From: Eoetvoesiella caeni
GTDB lineage: Bacteria; Pseudomonadota; Gammaproteobacteria; Burkholderiales; Burkholderiaceae_B
Length of the DNA stretch: 64,000 nt
NCBI RefSeq assembly: GCF_003315175.1
Contig: NZ_QNRQ01000011.1
Location: 62,001 to 126,000 of the forward strand
Direction of reading: 5' to 3'
The translations under genes were made by a program, and so were the position numbers. This document shows, piece after piece, positions 37,956 through 47,578 of this stretch (position 1 is the stretch's first letter; each line of letters starts with the position of its first letter). The notes beneath the pieces were generated by a model that was given only the letters and a program-made list of their open reading frames with translations, made no database searches and was not told where the DNA came from.

Positions 37956-38656
37956 GGCCTGCCTCCTTCGGTTGAGTCGAGTTCACGGCTCCATGACAGG
38001 CCGTTGACGTAGATGCCCAATGGATTGCGGCGCAACCGTTCCTCGGTGCGCGGCGTTTGCAGCACGATGGAGACCACCGCCGTCCAGCGTTCCAGCCCTG
38101 CCGCCGCGCCGTTGACGTAGCGGCGCTCCGTCCAGCGCACGTTGAACGACGTGTCGCTGGCGCGTACAACGCTGTTGATCTCCACCGTCACCGTTTCCCG
38201 GCCGATCCGCGCAAAGGGATCGTTGGTGCGCGCGTAGTCGTTGAGCACGGCCGCGCCGCGGTCGGTGGTGTAGTCGTAGGCTTCGAGCCAGTTGTCCCGC
38301 ACCACGATCGGGTCGATGGACAACGAGCGAACTATCGTGACGAAACGTGCCAAGTGATAGCCGATCTGCACGTCTGTTGGCCGGTACGGCGTGGCTGCCT
38401 CACCGACGGCGCGCACCTGCCCGCCGTGGTCCACCTCCACCACGTAGGGCGTGACGATGGACTGCGCCGAGCGCCAGACGAGGCCGCCCGCCATCAGCAG
38501 CGCGAGCGCGAGGCAGCCGAAGGCCATCAGCCGCCAGTTCTTCGCCTGTGCGCGGGCCGAGCCGATGCGCTCGTCCCACACCTGTTCGGCAGCCTGGTAC
38601 GGCGTGGCCGGCTGTGGTGTGTCGGCATAGCGCACCTGCGGTCGTTTGAATCGCAT
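37952..38656 (-). CDS. trbF: Conjugal transfer protein TrbF (VirB8-like)
   Basis: 234 residues: a cytoplasmic N-terminus, one TM (LMAFGCLALALLMAGGLVW, about 43-61) and a periplasmic VirB8-fold domain (VQIGYHLARFVTIVRSLSIDPIV, NVRWTERRYVNG). A scaffold of the inner-membrane part of the secretion channel. Stop overlaps trbG start by ATGA. Confidence 0.92.
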   Translation of the reverse strand: MRFKRPQVRYADTPQPATPYQAAEQVWDERIGSARAQAKNWRLMAFGCLALALLMAGGLVWRSAQSIVTPYVVEVDHGGQVRAVGEAATPYRPTDVQIGYHLARFVTIVRSLSIDPIVVRDNWLEAYDYTTDRGAAVLNDYARTNDPFARIGRETVTVEINSVVRASDTSFNVRWTERRYVNGAAAGLERWTAVVSIVLQTPRTEERLRRNPLGIYVNGLSWSRELDSTEGGRP

Positions 38657-38668
38657 GGCAGGTTCTCC

Positions 38669-40030
38669 TTATGAGTTCGATGGGTCGCGCAGGCTGGGGC
38701 CGCTGCCCGAGCCGCCGCCGTCGCCACCGCGCAGCGTGTGCGCGACGGTGGTGGCGGCATGGGTGAGCTGCTGGCGGCGTTGCAAGCGCCTCGCCCACGC
38801 GGGTTGTCCGGTGCTGGCGGCGGCGTCCGCACTGCCGCCCTGAGCGGCCGAGCCGGTAGCAGCGCTGCCCGTGGAAGCATCGGGATTGATGGCGGCAGCG
38901 GCACGCGCCTTCAGCGAATGCACACCGGCGGCCACGCGCTGCCCGACCGACTGCGCGCCGGTCCTGGCAACATTGCCCAGACCGGCCGCCGCGCCCTTGA
39001 GGCCACCGCCGGCACCAGAGGAACCCGCTTGGAAGGCCGACTTGGCGCTGCTCGCGGTCGATGCCATCGAACGTGCGCCGCCGACGGCCATGCGGGCAGC
39101 GCCAGGTGCCATGCGCGCGCCGGTCGCAACGGCACCACCGACGCCGGTGGCTACCGCACCCACGGCAACGGCGGTCCCGGCCGCGCCGAGCGTGGCTCCC
39201 GCCATCGCACCGGCGCCGAGCTGCGGCGAACCGGACACCAGTCCGGTAGCAATACCCGGCCCGAAGATCCCGAGCGCCAGCAGCGCAAGGGATGCCAACA
39301 TGATGACCAGCGCATGGTCGATGGAGGGTTCGTCCGGCGCGACCTGGAATTCGGCGAACAGGCCGGTGCCGATGCCGACGATCACCGCCAGCACCAGCAC
39401 CTTGATGCCCGACGACACCACATTGCCCAGCACCTTCTCGGCCAGGAACGCGGTCTTGTTCCACAGCGCGAACGGCACCAGCACGAAGCCGGCAAGCGTC
39501 GTCAGCTTGAACTCGATCAACGTGATGAAAAGCTGGATCGCCAACACGAAGAACGTGACGATCACCACGAGCCAGGCCAGAAACATGACCGCGATGGGTG
39601 TCACGTTCACGAACACCTCGGGGAAGCCCGCCATGTCGCTGATCTGTTCGAGGATCGGCGCGCCGGCGTCAACGCCCACCTTGGCCAGCCGGCCGGGTTG
39701 CAGGAACTCCGCCTGCGTGATGGTCGATCCCGAAGCCATCAATCCCAAACCCGCGAACGAGCGGAACACGATGCTGGCCAGCCAGTTGAAATTGCCGATG
39801 ATGTAAGCGAAGGCACCGATGTAGAGCACCTTGCGGATCAGCTTGGCGATCACATCGTCGCCCTGGCCGGTGGCATGGCTCATCGCCCAATAGAGGCCCG
39901 CGATGGTCATGTCGATCACGATCAAGGTGGCGGTGAGGAACGCAACCTCGCCACCCAGCAGACCGAAGCCCGAGTCGATGTAGGTGGAGAAGACGATGAG
40001 GAAGCGGTCGATCACCGAGATGTCGTTCAT
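38669..40030 (-). CDS. trbL: Conjugal transfer protein TrbL (VirB6-like)
   Basis: 453 residues with several TM helices in the first 280 (for example LLGGEVAFLTATLIVIDMTIAGLYW and VMFLAWLVVIVTFFVLAIQLFITL) and an Ala/Gly/Ser-rich C-terminal tail with low complexity. VirB6-like proteins form the inner-membrane channel part. 12 bp separate it from trbF, and 11 bp from trbJ. Confidence 0.92.
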   Translation of the reverse strand: MNDISVIDRFLIVFSTYIDSGFGLLGGEVAFLTATLIVIDMTIAGLYWAMSHATGQGDDVIAKLIRKVLYIGAFAYIIGNFNWLASIVFRSFAGLGLMASGSTITQAEFLQPGRLAKVGVDAGAPILEQISDMAGFPEVFVNVTPIAVMFLAWLVVIVTFFVLAIQLFITLIEFKLTTLAGFVLVPFALWNKTAFLAEKVLGNVVSSGIKVLVLAVIVGIGTGLFAEFQVAPDEPSIDHALVIMLASLALLALGIFGPGIATGLVSGSPQLGAGAMAGATLGAAGTAVAVGAVATGVGGAVATGARMAPGAARMAVGGARSMASTASSAKSAFQAGSSGAGGGLKGAAAGLGNVARTGAQSVGQRVAAGVHSLKARAAAAINPDASTGSAATGSAAQGGSADAAASTGQPAWARRLQRRQQLTHAATTVAHTLRGGDGGGSGSGPSLRDPSNS

Positions 40031-40041
40031 GGCGCGTGCCC

Positions 40042-40773
40042 TCAGTCGCCGCCGTAGAACGGCACGGTCTGCGGCGTGTAGGGCGTGCCTTCGCCGTGGA
40101 AGCGTCGCCGCACTTCGCGGGCGCGCTCGGTGGCTGCTGCCTGCCGCGCCAGTTCCAGCGACGCGGCGCGGTCCTGCGTCAACTGGAGCTGCTGCGCCTG
40201 GATCGCCTGCTTGGCCTGCAAGGCCAGCAACTGGTTGGTTGCCTGCATGGCTTGCAACGCGCCGGTGGCCGACTGGCTCTGGCCGACCAGATCGGCCAGC
40301 ACGCCTTCGTCCTCGTTGAGGTTCTGCGACACCTGCGCCTGCATCCGCATGGCTGTGTGCAGGCCGTCGAGCGTGTGTCGCCAGCGTTCGCGCGCGTCCT
40401 GCGCCATGCGGTCACCACTGACGGTCGCGGCGTATTCGTGCGGGTACAGCCGGGCGAATTCCCGATCCATGTTCGTCACGTCGTAGGCCAGACCCTGCGC
40501 CTCGGCGATCAGGCGTTCGGTGGTCGCCAGCGTCGAGCGCAGGCGATTGACCACGTTGTAGTCGAGGCTCGTCAGATTGCGTGCCTGGTTGATGAGCATC
40601 TGCGCTTCGTTCTGAAGCTGCCGCACCTGGTTGTTGATCTGCTCCAGCGTGCGGATCGCGGTCAGCGTGTTCTGGATCAGGTTGGTCGGGTCAATCACCG
40701 CCCATTGCGCCTGCGCGGCAGGCAGCGTGCAGAACAGAGCGGCAGCGACGGTCGCAAGAAGTGTCTTCTTCAT
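40042..40773 (-). CDS. trbJ: Conjugal transfer protein TrbJ (VirB5-like)
   Basis: 243 residues: signal peptide (MKKTLLATVAAALFCTLPAAQA) followed by an almost wholly helical, Gln-rich periplasmic protein (NTLTAIRTLEQINNQVRQLQNEAQML). VirB5-type proteins sit at the pilus tip. Overlaps trbE by 4 bp. Confidence 0.92.
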   Translation of the reverse strand: MKKTLLATVAAALFCTLPAAQAQWAVIDPTNLIQNTLTAIRTLEQINNQVRQLQNEAQMLINQARNLTSLDYNVVNRLRSTLATTERLIAEAQGLAYDVTNMDREFARLYPHEYAATVSGDRMAQDARERWRHTLDGLHTAMRMQAQVSQNLNEDEGVLADLVGQSQSATGALQAMQATNQLLALQAKQAIQAQQLQLTQDRAASLELARQAAATERAREVRRRFHGEGTPYTPQTVPFYGGD

Positions 40774-43208
40774 GACGGTTTCTCCTGTGGTGGATTGGAA
40801 GCGGCAGGTGCGGACGGCAGCAGATCGGCCGCCCAGTCCAGGCCGCAGTGGCGCAGCCAGGCGGCTGCGAAGCTGGAAGACGAAGCCGACGCTTCCACCG
40901 CGTCAATGTCGCGCTGGTCCTGCGGCGTCGAAGCACCGGCGAAGGCCAGCGCGACCGGCCCCAGGTCGAGGTCAAAGAGGCGATTGCCCAGCCGCGACTG
41001 GTAGTAGTAGTCGCGCTTGGGCTGCGCGGTGGCGACGATCTCGATTTGCCGGGCGTTGAGGCCGAAGCCTTCGTAGATCTTGCGGATTTGCGGCTCAGTG
41101 GCTTGTGGATTGGGCAGGAAGATGCGGCTTGCGCAGCTCTCCACGATGGCCGGCGCGATGCTGGAGTCCTTGATGTCCGCCAGCGACTGCGTGGCGAAGA
41201 TCACCGACACGTTTTTCTTGCGCAGCGTCTTCAACCACTGGCGGATGCGCGCGGCGAACACCGGGTCGTCGAGGAACAGCCACGCCTCGTCGAGAATCAG
41301 CAAAGTCGGTGCGCCGTCGAAACGCTCGTCGAAGCGCGCGAACAGATAACCGAGTACCGCCAGCACGGCGGCGCGGCTCGCCATCAGTTCCTCCATCTCG
41401 AAACCCTGCACGTCGGCGGTGCCCAGACGGTCGTGATCGGCATCGAGCAAACTGCCGTGCGCGCCGCCGAGCACGTAGGGCGCGAGCGCCTGGCGTAGCG
41501 CGTTGTTCTGCAACAGCACGGAAAACCCGGTCAGCGTGCGCTGCTCCACCGGCGCACCGGCGAGACTTTCCAGCGCCGACCAGATGGCCGCCTTCTCGTC
41601 GGGGCCGATGCTCGCGCCTTCACGCAGCATCCGGCCTTCGAGCCATTCGGCGGCCCAAGTGCGGTAGCTTTCTTGGTCGATGCGCGCGAGCGGCTGAAAC
41701 GCGATGCCGCTGTCCGTGCCCAGGTCGTAGTGCTCGCCACCGAGGCCGAGGATGGTGGCGCGCATCGAGCGGCCCATGTCGAAGGCGAAAATGCGTGAGC
41801 CGGGATAACGGCGGAATTGCATCGCCAGCGTGGCGAGCAACACGGACTTGCCCATGCCGGTCGGTCCAACGACAAGGGTGTGGCCGACATCGCCGATGTG
41901 CGTCACCAGACGGAACGGCGTGGCGCCATCGGTGCGCGTGACGATCAAGGGTGGCCCGTCGAGGTGGGCATTCTTCTCCGGCCCGGCCCACACCGCCGAC
42001 ACCGGCATCAGGTGCGCGAGGTTCAGCGTCGAGACGATGGGCTGGCGCACGTTCGCGTAGGCGTTGCCCGGAATCGACGACAGCCACGCCTCCACCGCGT
42101 TGAGTGTTTCAGGGATCGTGACGAAACCCCGGCCCTGAATGACGCGCTCCACCCTGCGCAGCTTCTCGTCGGCCGCGCCGGCATCGGTATCGAGCACCGT
42201 CACGGTCGCGGTGACGTAGCCGAAAGCGACTTGATCGCTGCCCAGCTCCTGCAAGGCCGCATCGGCGTCCACCGCCTTGTTCGATGCGTCGGTATCGACC
42301 AGCGGGCTTTCCTGTTGAAAGATCGTCTCGCGCAGCAGTGCGACGACGTTCTTGCGCTTGGCGAACCACTGGCGGCGCAGGCGGCCGAGTTCCTTTTCCG
42401 CCTCGGACTTGTCCATGCAGAGGAAGCGCGTGCTCCAGCGATAGGCGAAGCCGAGTCGGTTCAGGTCGTCGAGCAGCCCCGGCCAGGTCGAGGTCGGGAA
42501 GCCGCGCACCGACACCACGCGCAAATGCGCATCGCCCAACATCGGCGCAAGCCCGCCGGTCAGCGGGCAGTCGGTCAGCAGCGCATCGAGGTGAAACGGA
42601 TGCTCCGGCACGGCCACGTGATAACGCCGCGTGGAGATGGTGGCGTGCAGATAGGTAAGCGTTTCGCTGTCGTCGAGCCAGGCAATCTCTGGCATCACGC
42701 CGTCGAGCAGGTCGAAGCAACGATCCGTCTCCGCGATGAAGGCGATCAGGCGTTCATGCCAATCCACGCCACGCTGCGACGTATTCTCGTAGAGCAGATT
42801 CGCGGCGCGTGCGCGGGACTCCTCCGGCGGCAGGCACACCAGCGTCAGGTGATAGCGGCTATCGAAGTGACTCTGGTCTTCCTCGAACACCGCTCGGCGT
42901 TCCTCGTCCACCAGCCACGACAGCGGTTCGGGAAACTCGGACTGCGGATAGTCAGCCGCTGACAGCCTTTCGGCCTCGACGAACAAGGCCCACCCGGAAC
43001 CCAGGCGGCGTAGCGCGTTGTTGAGCCGCGCTGACGTGGCGATCAGCTCGCCCTGCGTCGCGCTGTCCAGGTCCGGCCCGCGAAAGCATGCTGTCCTTTG
43101 GAACGAACCGTCCTTGTTGAGCACGATGCCGGGCGCCATCAACCCGGCCCAGGGCAGCCAGTCGGCGAGCAGTGCGGGACGCTGACGGTATTCGGCGAGA
43201 TGCAACAT
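40770..43208 (-). CDS. trbE: Conjugal transfer ATPase TrbE (VirB4-like)
   Basis: 812 residues, the large ATPase of the type IV secretion system. Walker A is VGPTGMGKSVLL in the middle, Walker B TLLILDEAWLFLDDPVFAARI, followed by the Gln-motif ATQSLADIKDS. The N-terminal half contains the CagE_TrbE_VirB region. It lies 10 bp downstream of trbD, and trbJ overlaps its end. Confidence 0.95.
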   Translation of the reverse strand: MLHLAEYRQRPALLADWLPWAGLMAPGIVLNKDGSFQRTACFRGPDLDSATQGELIATSARLNNALRRLGSGWALFVEAERLSAADYPQSEFPEPLSWLVDEERRAVFEEDQSHFDSRYHLTLVCLPPEESRARAANLLYENTSQRGVDWHERLIAFIAETDRCFDLLDGVMPEIAWLDDSETLTYLHATISTRRYHVAVPEHPFHLDALLTDCPLTGGLAPMLGDAHLRVVSVRGFPTSTWPGLLDDLNRLGFAYRWSTRFLCMDKSEAEKELGRLRRQWFAKRKNVVALLRETIFQQESPLVDTDASNKAVDADAALQELGSDQVAFGYVTATVTVLDTDAGAADEKLRRVERVIQGRGFVTIPETLNAVEAWLSSIPGNAYANVRQPIVSTLNLAHLMPVSAVWAGPEKNAHLDGPPLIVTRTDGATPFRLVTHIGDVGHTLVVGPTGMGKSVLLATLAMQFRRYPGSRIFAFDMGRSMRATILGLGGEHYDLGTDSGIAFQPLARIDQESYRTWAAEWLEGRMLREGASIGPDEKAAIWSALESLAGAPVEQRTLTGFSVLLQNNALRQALAPYVLGGAHGSLLDADHDRLGTADVQGFEMEELMASRAAVLAVLGYLFARFDERFDGAPTLLILDEAWLFLDDPVFAARIRQWLKTLRKKNVSVIFATQSLADIKDSSIAPAIVESCASRIFLPNPQATEPQIRKIYEGFGLNARQIEIVATAQPKRDYYYQSRLGNRLFDLDLGPVALAFAGASTPQDQRDIDAVEASASSSSFAAAWLRHCGLDWAADLLPSAPAASNPPQEKPS

Positions 43209-43218
43209 GGCGTCGTCC

Positions 43219-43491
43219 TCACACGTCCAGCAGAGGCTTGTGCTTGATGTGCCGCGCGAACACCTGCATGAACTGCGGATCGACGCGCGCCCCCCATACC
43301 GCGAGCGAATGGCCGACGATCCACATCACCAGACCCGGAATCCACAGTTGCAGGCCCAGTCCCACGGCGGCGGCCAGCGTGCCGTTGGCAATGGCGACCG
43401 TGCGCGGCGCACCGCCCAGCAGGATGGTTTCGGTCAACGAACGATGCAGCGGCACCTCGAAGCCGCTGGCGAACTCATCGGGCGCACTCAT
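43219..43491 (-). CDS. trbD: Conjugal transfer protein TrbD (VirB3-like)
   Basis: 90 residues with a polar N-terminus (HRSLTETILLGGAPRTVAI) and two close hydrophobic segments (GTLAAAVGLGLQLWIPGLVMWIVGHSLAVWGA). VirB3-like protein that associates with the VirB4 ATPase. Start overlaps the trbC stop (ATGA). Confidence 0.9.
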   Translation of the reverse strand: MSAPDEFASGFEVPLHRSLTETILLGGAPRTVAIANGTLAAAVGLGLQLWIPGLVMWIVGHSLAVWGARVDPQFMQVFARHIKHKPLLDV

Positions 43492-43874
43492 ACGACAGCC
43501 CCACCGGAGAAGCTGAAGAAGGACAGGAAGAACGAGGACGCCGCGAACGCGATGGACAGGCCGAAGACGATCTGGACCAGTTTGCGAAAACCGCCGCTGG
43601 TATCGCCGAAGGCCAGCGCCAGGCCGGTGGCAATGATGATGATGACTGCGACGATGCGCGCCACCGGCCCCTGGATGGAGTCGAGGATGGCTTGCAGCGG
43701 CCCTTCCCAGGGCATGCTGGAACCGGCCGCGTGCGCCGTGCCGGTCGCCAGCAGGAATACGACCGCCAGCAGCAGCCCCTGTTGTGCTGGCCCGGCCAGG
43801 CACCGTAGGCGTGCGAGCAGGGAAAGCGGATTTACGGAAATGCGGGAATCATGAGAAACGTAAGCAGGCGTCAT
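43488..43874 (-). CDS. trbC: Conjugal transfer pilin TrbC (VirB2-like)
   Basis: 128 residues: a long signal segment (GLLLAVVFLLATGTAHAAG), then the pilin core with two TM helices (GPVARIVAVIIIIATGLALAFG and VQIVFGLSIAFAASSFFLSFF). Processed VirB2-like pilins form the conjugative pilus. Start overlaps the trbB stop. Confidence 0.92.
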   Translation of the reverse strand: MTPAYVSHDSRISVNPLSLLARLRCLAGPAQQGLLLAVVFLLATGTAHAAGSSMPWEGPLQAILDSIQGPVARIVAVIIIIATGLALAFGDTSGGFRKLVQIVFGLSIAFAASSFFLSFFSFSGGAVV

Positions 43875-44884
43875 GGCAGTTCTCCAGAGTGGGTTGAGGA
43901 CGGGGAAGGAAGCGGCGCGAGCGCGTCGTCGAGTTGGTAGCCCTGACCGTCGAAGCCGGTCACGCGGGCGACGGTCTGGACCTGGCGGGCACGGCCGCGC
44001 CCGGCAATGAAGACAATGACGTTCACCGCTTCGGCGATCAGCGCGCGCGGCGGCGTCATGGCGACTTCGAGAATCAGTTGTTCGAGGCGCAGCAGCGCGC
44101 CGTGCGCGGAGCTGGCGTGCAGCGTGGCAATGCCGCCGGGATGCCCTGTGCCCCACACCTTGATGAGGTCCAGCGCCTCGCCGCCGCGCACTTCGCCGAC
44201 GATCACGCGGTCGGGGCGCAGGCGCATCGTGGCGCGCACCAGTTCCTGCATGCTCACAACCCCGGCGCGGGTGCGCAGCGGCACATGGTCGCGGGCAGAA
44301 CACTGAAGCTCCACCGTGTCTTCGAGCACCAGCACGCGATCACCAGTGCTGGCGATTTCGGCCAGCAGCGCATTGGCGAGCGTGGTCTTGCCGGTGCTGG
44401 TGCCGCCGGCGATCAGGATGTTCTGGCGCTCGCGCACGGCGCGGCGCAGGAACTCGGCCTGCTCCGCACTCAGGATGCCGTCGCCCACGTAGTCGGCCAG
44501 GCCGATTACGCCCACGGCACGCTTGCGCAGGGCGAAGGCCGGACCCGGCGCGGCCGGCGGCAGGATGCCCTCAAAGCGCTCGCCGGTCTCTGGCAGCTCG
44601 GCGGTCAGCAGCGGCCGGCCGCGATGCACCTCCGTGCCGACGTGCGCCGCGACCAGGCGGATGATGCGCTCGCCATCGGCGGCCGACAGCGACTCGCCGG
44701 TGGCGGCACGGCCCGTGGAGAGCCGGTCGATCCACAGCGCACCGTCCGGGTTCAGCATCACTTCCACCACGTCCGGGTCTTCGAGCGCGGAAGCGATCAG
44801 CGGCCCCATCGCCGTGCGCAACATGCGAATGCGCCGATCCAGCGAGGTGACAGAGGACGATGGCGGCTGCGGGACGGCACTCAT
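43871..44884 (-). CDS. trbB: Conjugal transfer ATPase TrbB (VirB11-like)
   Basis: 337 residues. Hexameric VirB11-type ATPase with Walker A GGTSTGKT at 160-167, an Asp box (LVLEDTVELQ), His box GTGHPGGIATLHASSA and RLRPDRVIVGEVRGGEALD. Cytoplasmic motor for pilus assembly and DNA transfer. The ATG at 44884 overlaps the copG stop; the frame is open upstream but unrelated. Confidence 0.95.
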   Translation of the reverse strand: MSAVPQPPSSSVTSLDRRIRMLRTAMGPLIASALEDPDVVEVMLNPDGALWIDRLSTGRAATGESLSAADGERIIRLVAAHVGTEVHRGRPLLTAELPETGERFEGILPPAAPGPAFALRKRAVGVIGLADYVGDGILSAEQAEFLRRAVRERQNILIAGGTSTGKTTLANALLAEIASTGDRVLVLEDTVELQCSARDHVPLRTRAGVVSMQELVRATMRLRPDRVIVGEVRGGEALDLIKVWGTGHPGGIATLHASSAHGALLRLEQLILEVAMTPPRALIAEAVNVIVFIAGRGRARQVQTVARVTGFDGQGYQLDDALAPLPSPSSTHSGELP

Positions 44885-45369
44885 GCGGCAGCCTCCTGCG
44901 CGCGTTCCTGCGCTTCGGCCAGCGCCGCCGTCTCGTCCAGCCGCTGCGTGTCGGGCTGGATCTCCTCGTAGACTTCGCGCACGAGGCTGCGCCCGCGCAG
45001 CAGGTGGCGGCCGAGCTGTTCGATGAACTGCTCGAAGCGCGCCTTGCCCTGTGCCTTCGCGGCTTCCTGATGGGCCTCGGGCAGCGGTGTGCTGACGGTC
45101 AGGTAGTAGCGCACGAACAGCGCCAGCGTTTCGATCTGGATGTTCTGGTCGCGCTCCAGCTTCTCGAACTGGCGCGACAGGCGATCCAGCCGCTTGGCCA
45201 TCGCCGCTTCGCGCTGGTCGGCCGCATCCGGCGACAGCCAGGACGCGAGTGCGGCCGCGACGATGCTGGATTTCGAGACGCCTTTCTTCGCGGCCAGCTC
45301 GTCCAGGCGCTTCGCATGGTCGCGCTCGATGAACAGGTTCAGGCGATGGCGGGAATGAAGATGGCTCAT
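44881..45369 (-). CDS. CopG-family ribbon-helix-helix regulator
   Basis: 162 residues. The N-terminal ribbon-helix-helix (HRLNLFIERDHAKRLDELAAKKGVSKSSIVAAAL, about 8-45) is followed by a long helical region. This gene is constant between traG and trbB in Tn4371-type ICEs and may control the transfer operon; its target is not shown here. Overlaps traG by 4 bp and trbB by 4 bp. Confidence 0.88.
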   Translation of the reverse strand: MSHLHSRHRLNLFIERDHAKRLDELAAKKGVSKSSIVAAALASWLSPDAADQREAAMAKRLDRLSRQFEKLERDQNIQIETLALFVRYYLTVSTPLPEAHQEAAKAQGKARFEQFIEQLGRHLLRGRSLVREVYEEIQPDTQRLDETAALAEAQERAQEAAA

Positions 45370-47360
45370 AGCTGGATTCCGTCGTCGGGGTTGAGGGCGG
45401 CCAGCCGAGCCGCGCGCTGCAAGCGCGGGTCGAGCTGGGACGGCAGGGGAAGCGGCAGATCGTCGTCGTCATCGAGCAGCGCCAGATCGCTGGCCGCGTG
45501 CTCGGATTCAGAGCTGTAGGCGACGACTTCGGACAGCTCGGGCTGTTGGCGCGGGCCGCCTTCGTTGGCGTCTCCCAAGTCCGAAGCCACAGCGGGCACG
45601 GCAGGCATGGCGGGAATCGCCAAGGCGCTCCAGTCATCGGGCCGCGCGGCCGGGGCATCGGCGTAGCGGCCCTGCGCCAGCGTGGGTGCTGGCAACACGC
45701 GGCGCTTGAAGTTGGCGTCCGCGTAGTAGCGCAGCTTCTTCGCCTTGATCGGCGGATGGCCGGAGACCATCACCACGGCGTCGTCGGGTGGGAGCTGCAT
45801 CACCTCGCCGGGCGTGAGCAGCGGGCGCGCCGTTTCCTGCCGCGACACCATCAGGTGCCCGAGCCAGGGCGCGAGCCGATGGCCCGCGTAGTTGCGCTGC
45901 GCGCGCAGCTCGGTGGCGGTGCCCAGCGTTTCGGAAATGCGCTTGGCCGTGCGTTCGTCGTTGGTGGCGAAGGTCACGCGCACATGGCAGTTGTCCAGAA
46001 TCGAATGGTTCTGGCCGTAGGCTTTGTCGATCTGGTTGAGCGACTGCGAAATCAGGAAGGCGCGCAGCCCGTAGCCGGCCATGAAGGCGAGCGCGGATTC
46101 AAAGAAGTCGAGCCGGCCGAGTGCGGGGAACTCGTCGAGCATCAGCAGCAGCTTGTGCTTGCGCTCCACGCCGTCGCTGCCATCGAGCGATTCAGTGAGG
46201 CGCCGTCCGATCTGGTTGAGGATCAGACGAATGAGCGGCTTGGTGCGGCTGATGTCCGACGGCGGTACCACGAGGTACAGCGATACAGGATGCTGCGCGG
46301 AAATCAGGTCCGCGATGCGCCAGTCGCAGCGCGACGTGACTTCGGCCACCGTGGGGTCGCGGTACAGGCCAAGGAAACTCATCGCGGTGGACAGCACGCC
46401 GGACCGCTCGTTGTCCGACTTGTTGAGCACTTCGCGCGCAGCAGACGCGACGACGGGATGCGGTGCATCGCCGAGGTGCTTCGTCGTCATCATCCGATGC
46501 AGCGTCACCTCGAACGGACACGCGGGATCGGACAGGAAGTTGGCGACGCCGCGCAGCGTCTTGTCCTCGCTGGCGTAGAGCACATGCAGGATCGCGCCGA
46601 CCAGCAGCGCGTGCGAAGTCTTCTCCCAGTGGTTGCGCCGCTCCAGCGCGCCTTCGGGATCGACCAGAATGTCCGCGATGTTCTGCACGTCGCGCACTTC
46701 ATGCGCACCGCGCCGTACTTCCAGCAGCGGGTTGTAGGCGGCGGACTTCGCATCGGTAGGGTTGAATAGCAGGCAGTGCGAGAAGCGCGAGCGCCAGCCG
46801 GCGGTGATAGCCCAGTTCTCGCCCTTGATGTCGTGGATCACGGCGGACGCGGGCCACGACAGCAGCGTGGGCACCACCAGGCCGACGCCCTTGCCCGAGC
46901 GCGTGGGCGCGAAGGTCAGGACGTGTTCTGGGCCTTCGTGTCGCAGGTACTGGCGGCCATGCAGGCCGAGGAAGACTCCGGATGGCTGGGTCAGCCCGGC
47001 TTTGCAGATTTCCGCGGCATCGGCCCAGCGGGCCGAGCCGTAGGTCGTGACCAGACGAGATTGGCGCGAGCGCCAGATGGACATGCCTATGGCGACCACC
47101 ACGGCCACCAAGCCGCTTCCGCCCGCGATGGCGCCACCAATGTCAAAGACGTGCGACGCATAGGCGTCGAAAAGGAACCACCACTCGAACAGCTTCCACG
47201 GGTGGTAGATCGGCGTGCCAAGGAAATCGAACCACGGCGAGCCAAGACGTATCTGATAACCAAGGGTCGCAGCTGTCCATTGTGTGGCGCTCCACACTCC
47301 GGCGATCACGATGCTGAATACCACGGCAATCTGACCGAACAACACGTTCGTCCCTTGCAT
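45366..47360 (-). CDS. traG: Type IV coupling protein TraG/VirD4
   Basis: 664 residues. The coupling ATPase that brings the relaxase-DNA complex to the secretion channel. Two or three N-terminal TMs (IAVVFSIVIAGVWSATQW; GGSGLVAVVVAIGMSIW), Walker A APTRSGKG at 151-158, Walker B LLLMLDEFPALGRLDFFE. The ATG at 47360 is preferred because CGGAGG stands 7 nt upstream and the start MQGTNVLFGQIAVV is family-typical; an in-frame ATG 13 codons earlier exists. First gene of the long traG-copG-trb operon. Confidence 0.95.
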   Translation of the reverse strand: MQGTNVLFGQIAVVFSIVIAGVWSATQWTAATLGYQIRLGSPWFDFLGTPIYHPWKLFEWWFLFDAYASHVFDIGGAIAGGSGLVAVVVAIGMSIWRSRQSRLVTTYGSARWADAAEICKAGLTQPSGVFLGLHGRQYLRHEGPEHVLTFAPTRSGKGVGLVVPTLLSWPASAVIHDIKGENWAITAGWRSRFSHCLLFNPTDAKSAAYNPLLEVRRGAHEVRDVQNIADILVDPEGALERRNHWEKTSHALLVGAILHVLYASEDKTLRGVANFLSDPACPFEVTLHRMMTTKHLGDAPHPVVASAAREVLNKSDNERSGVLSTAMSFLGLYRDPTVAEVTSRCDWRIADLISAQHPVSLYLVVPPSDISRTKPLIRLILNQIGRRLTESLDGSDGVERKHKLLLMLDEFPALGRLDFFESALAFMAGYGLRAFLISQSLNQIDKAYGQNHSILDNCHVRVTFATNDERTAKRISETLGTATELRAQRNYAGHRLAPWLGHLMVSRQETARPLLTPGEVMQLPPDDAVVMVSGHPPIKAKKLRYYADANFKRRVLPAPTLAQGRYADAPAARPDDWSALAIPAMPAVPAVASDLGDANEGGPRQQPELSEVVAYSSESEHAASDLALLDDDDDLPLPLPSQLDPRLQRAARLAALNPDDGIQL

Positions 47361-47503
47361 CTCCCGGCCTCCGATTTCCCCTGCGCGCACTGCGTTCAAC
47401 GTGCCGCTGGTGTCAGGATCGGTGCCGGGTCAGTGCCGGTCAAAGACCGTTATCGGGAGAAAGGTCGAACAAAAAGCAAGAACTCGCGCAGGGGCGTAGG
47501 CAG

Positions 47504-47535
47504 AAAAAAAGCCGCAAGCGATGGCGCATTGCGGC
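47504..47535 (-). terminator. Rho-independent terminator after eexN
   Basis: On the minus strand, stem GCCGCAA / TTGCGGC with an 11-nt loop, followed by seven T. It separates the LysR-eexN pair from traG. Confidence 0.85.
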
Positions 47536-47578
47536 GTGTTTGACAGAAATTAAATGATTCGTGGCGAACTGCCTACAA

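Noticed and set aside
36258-45519. Many long plus-strand frames opposite the trb and traG genes
   Set aside because: High GC at third positions of the trb genes keeps antisense frames open; none has conserved features.
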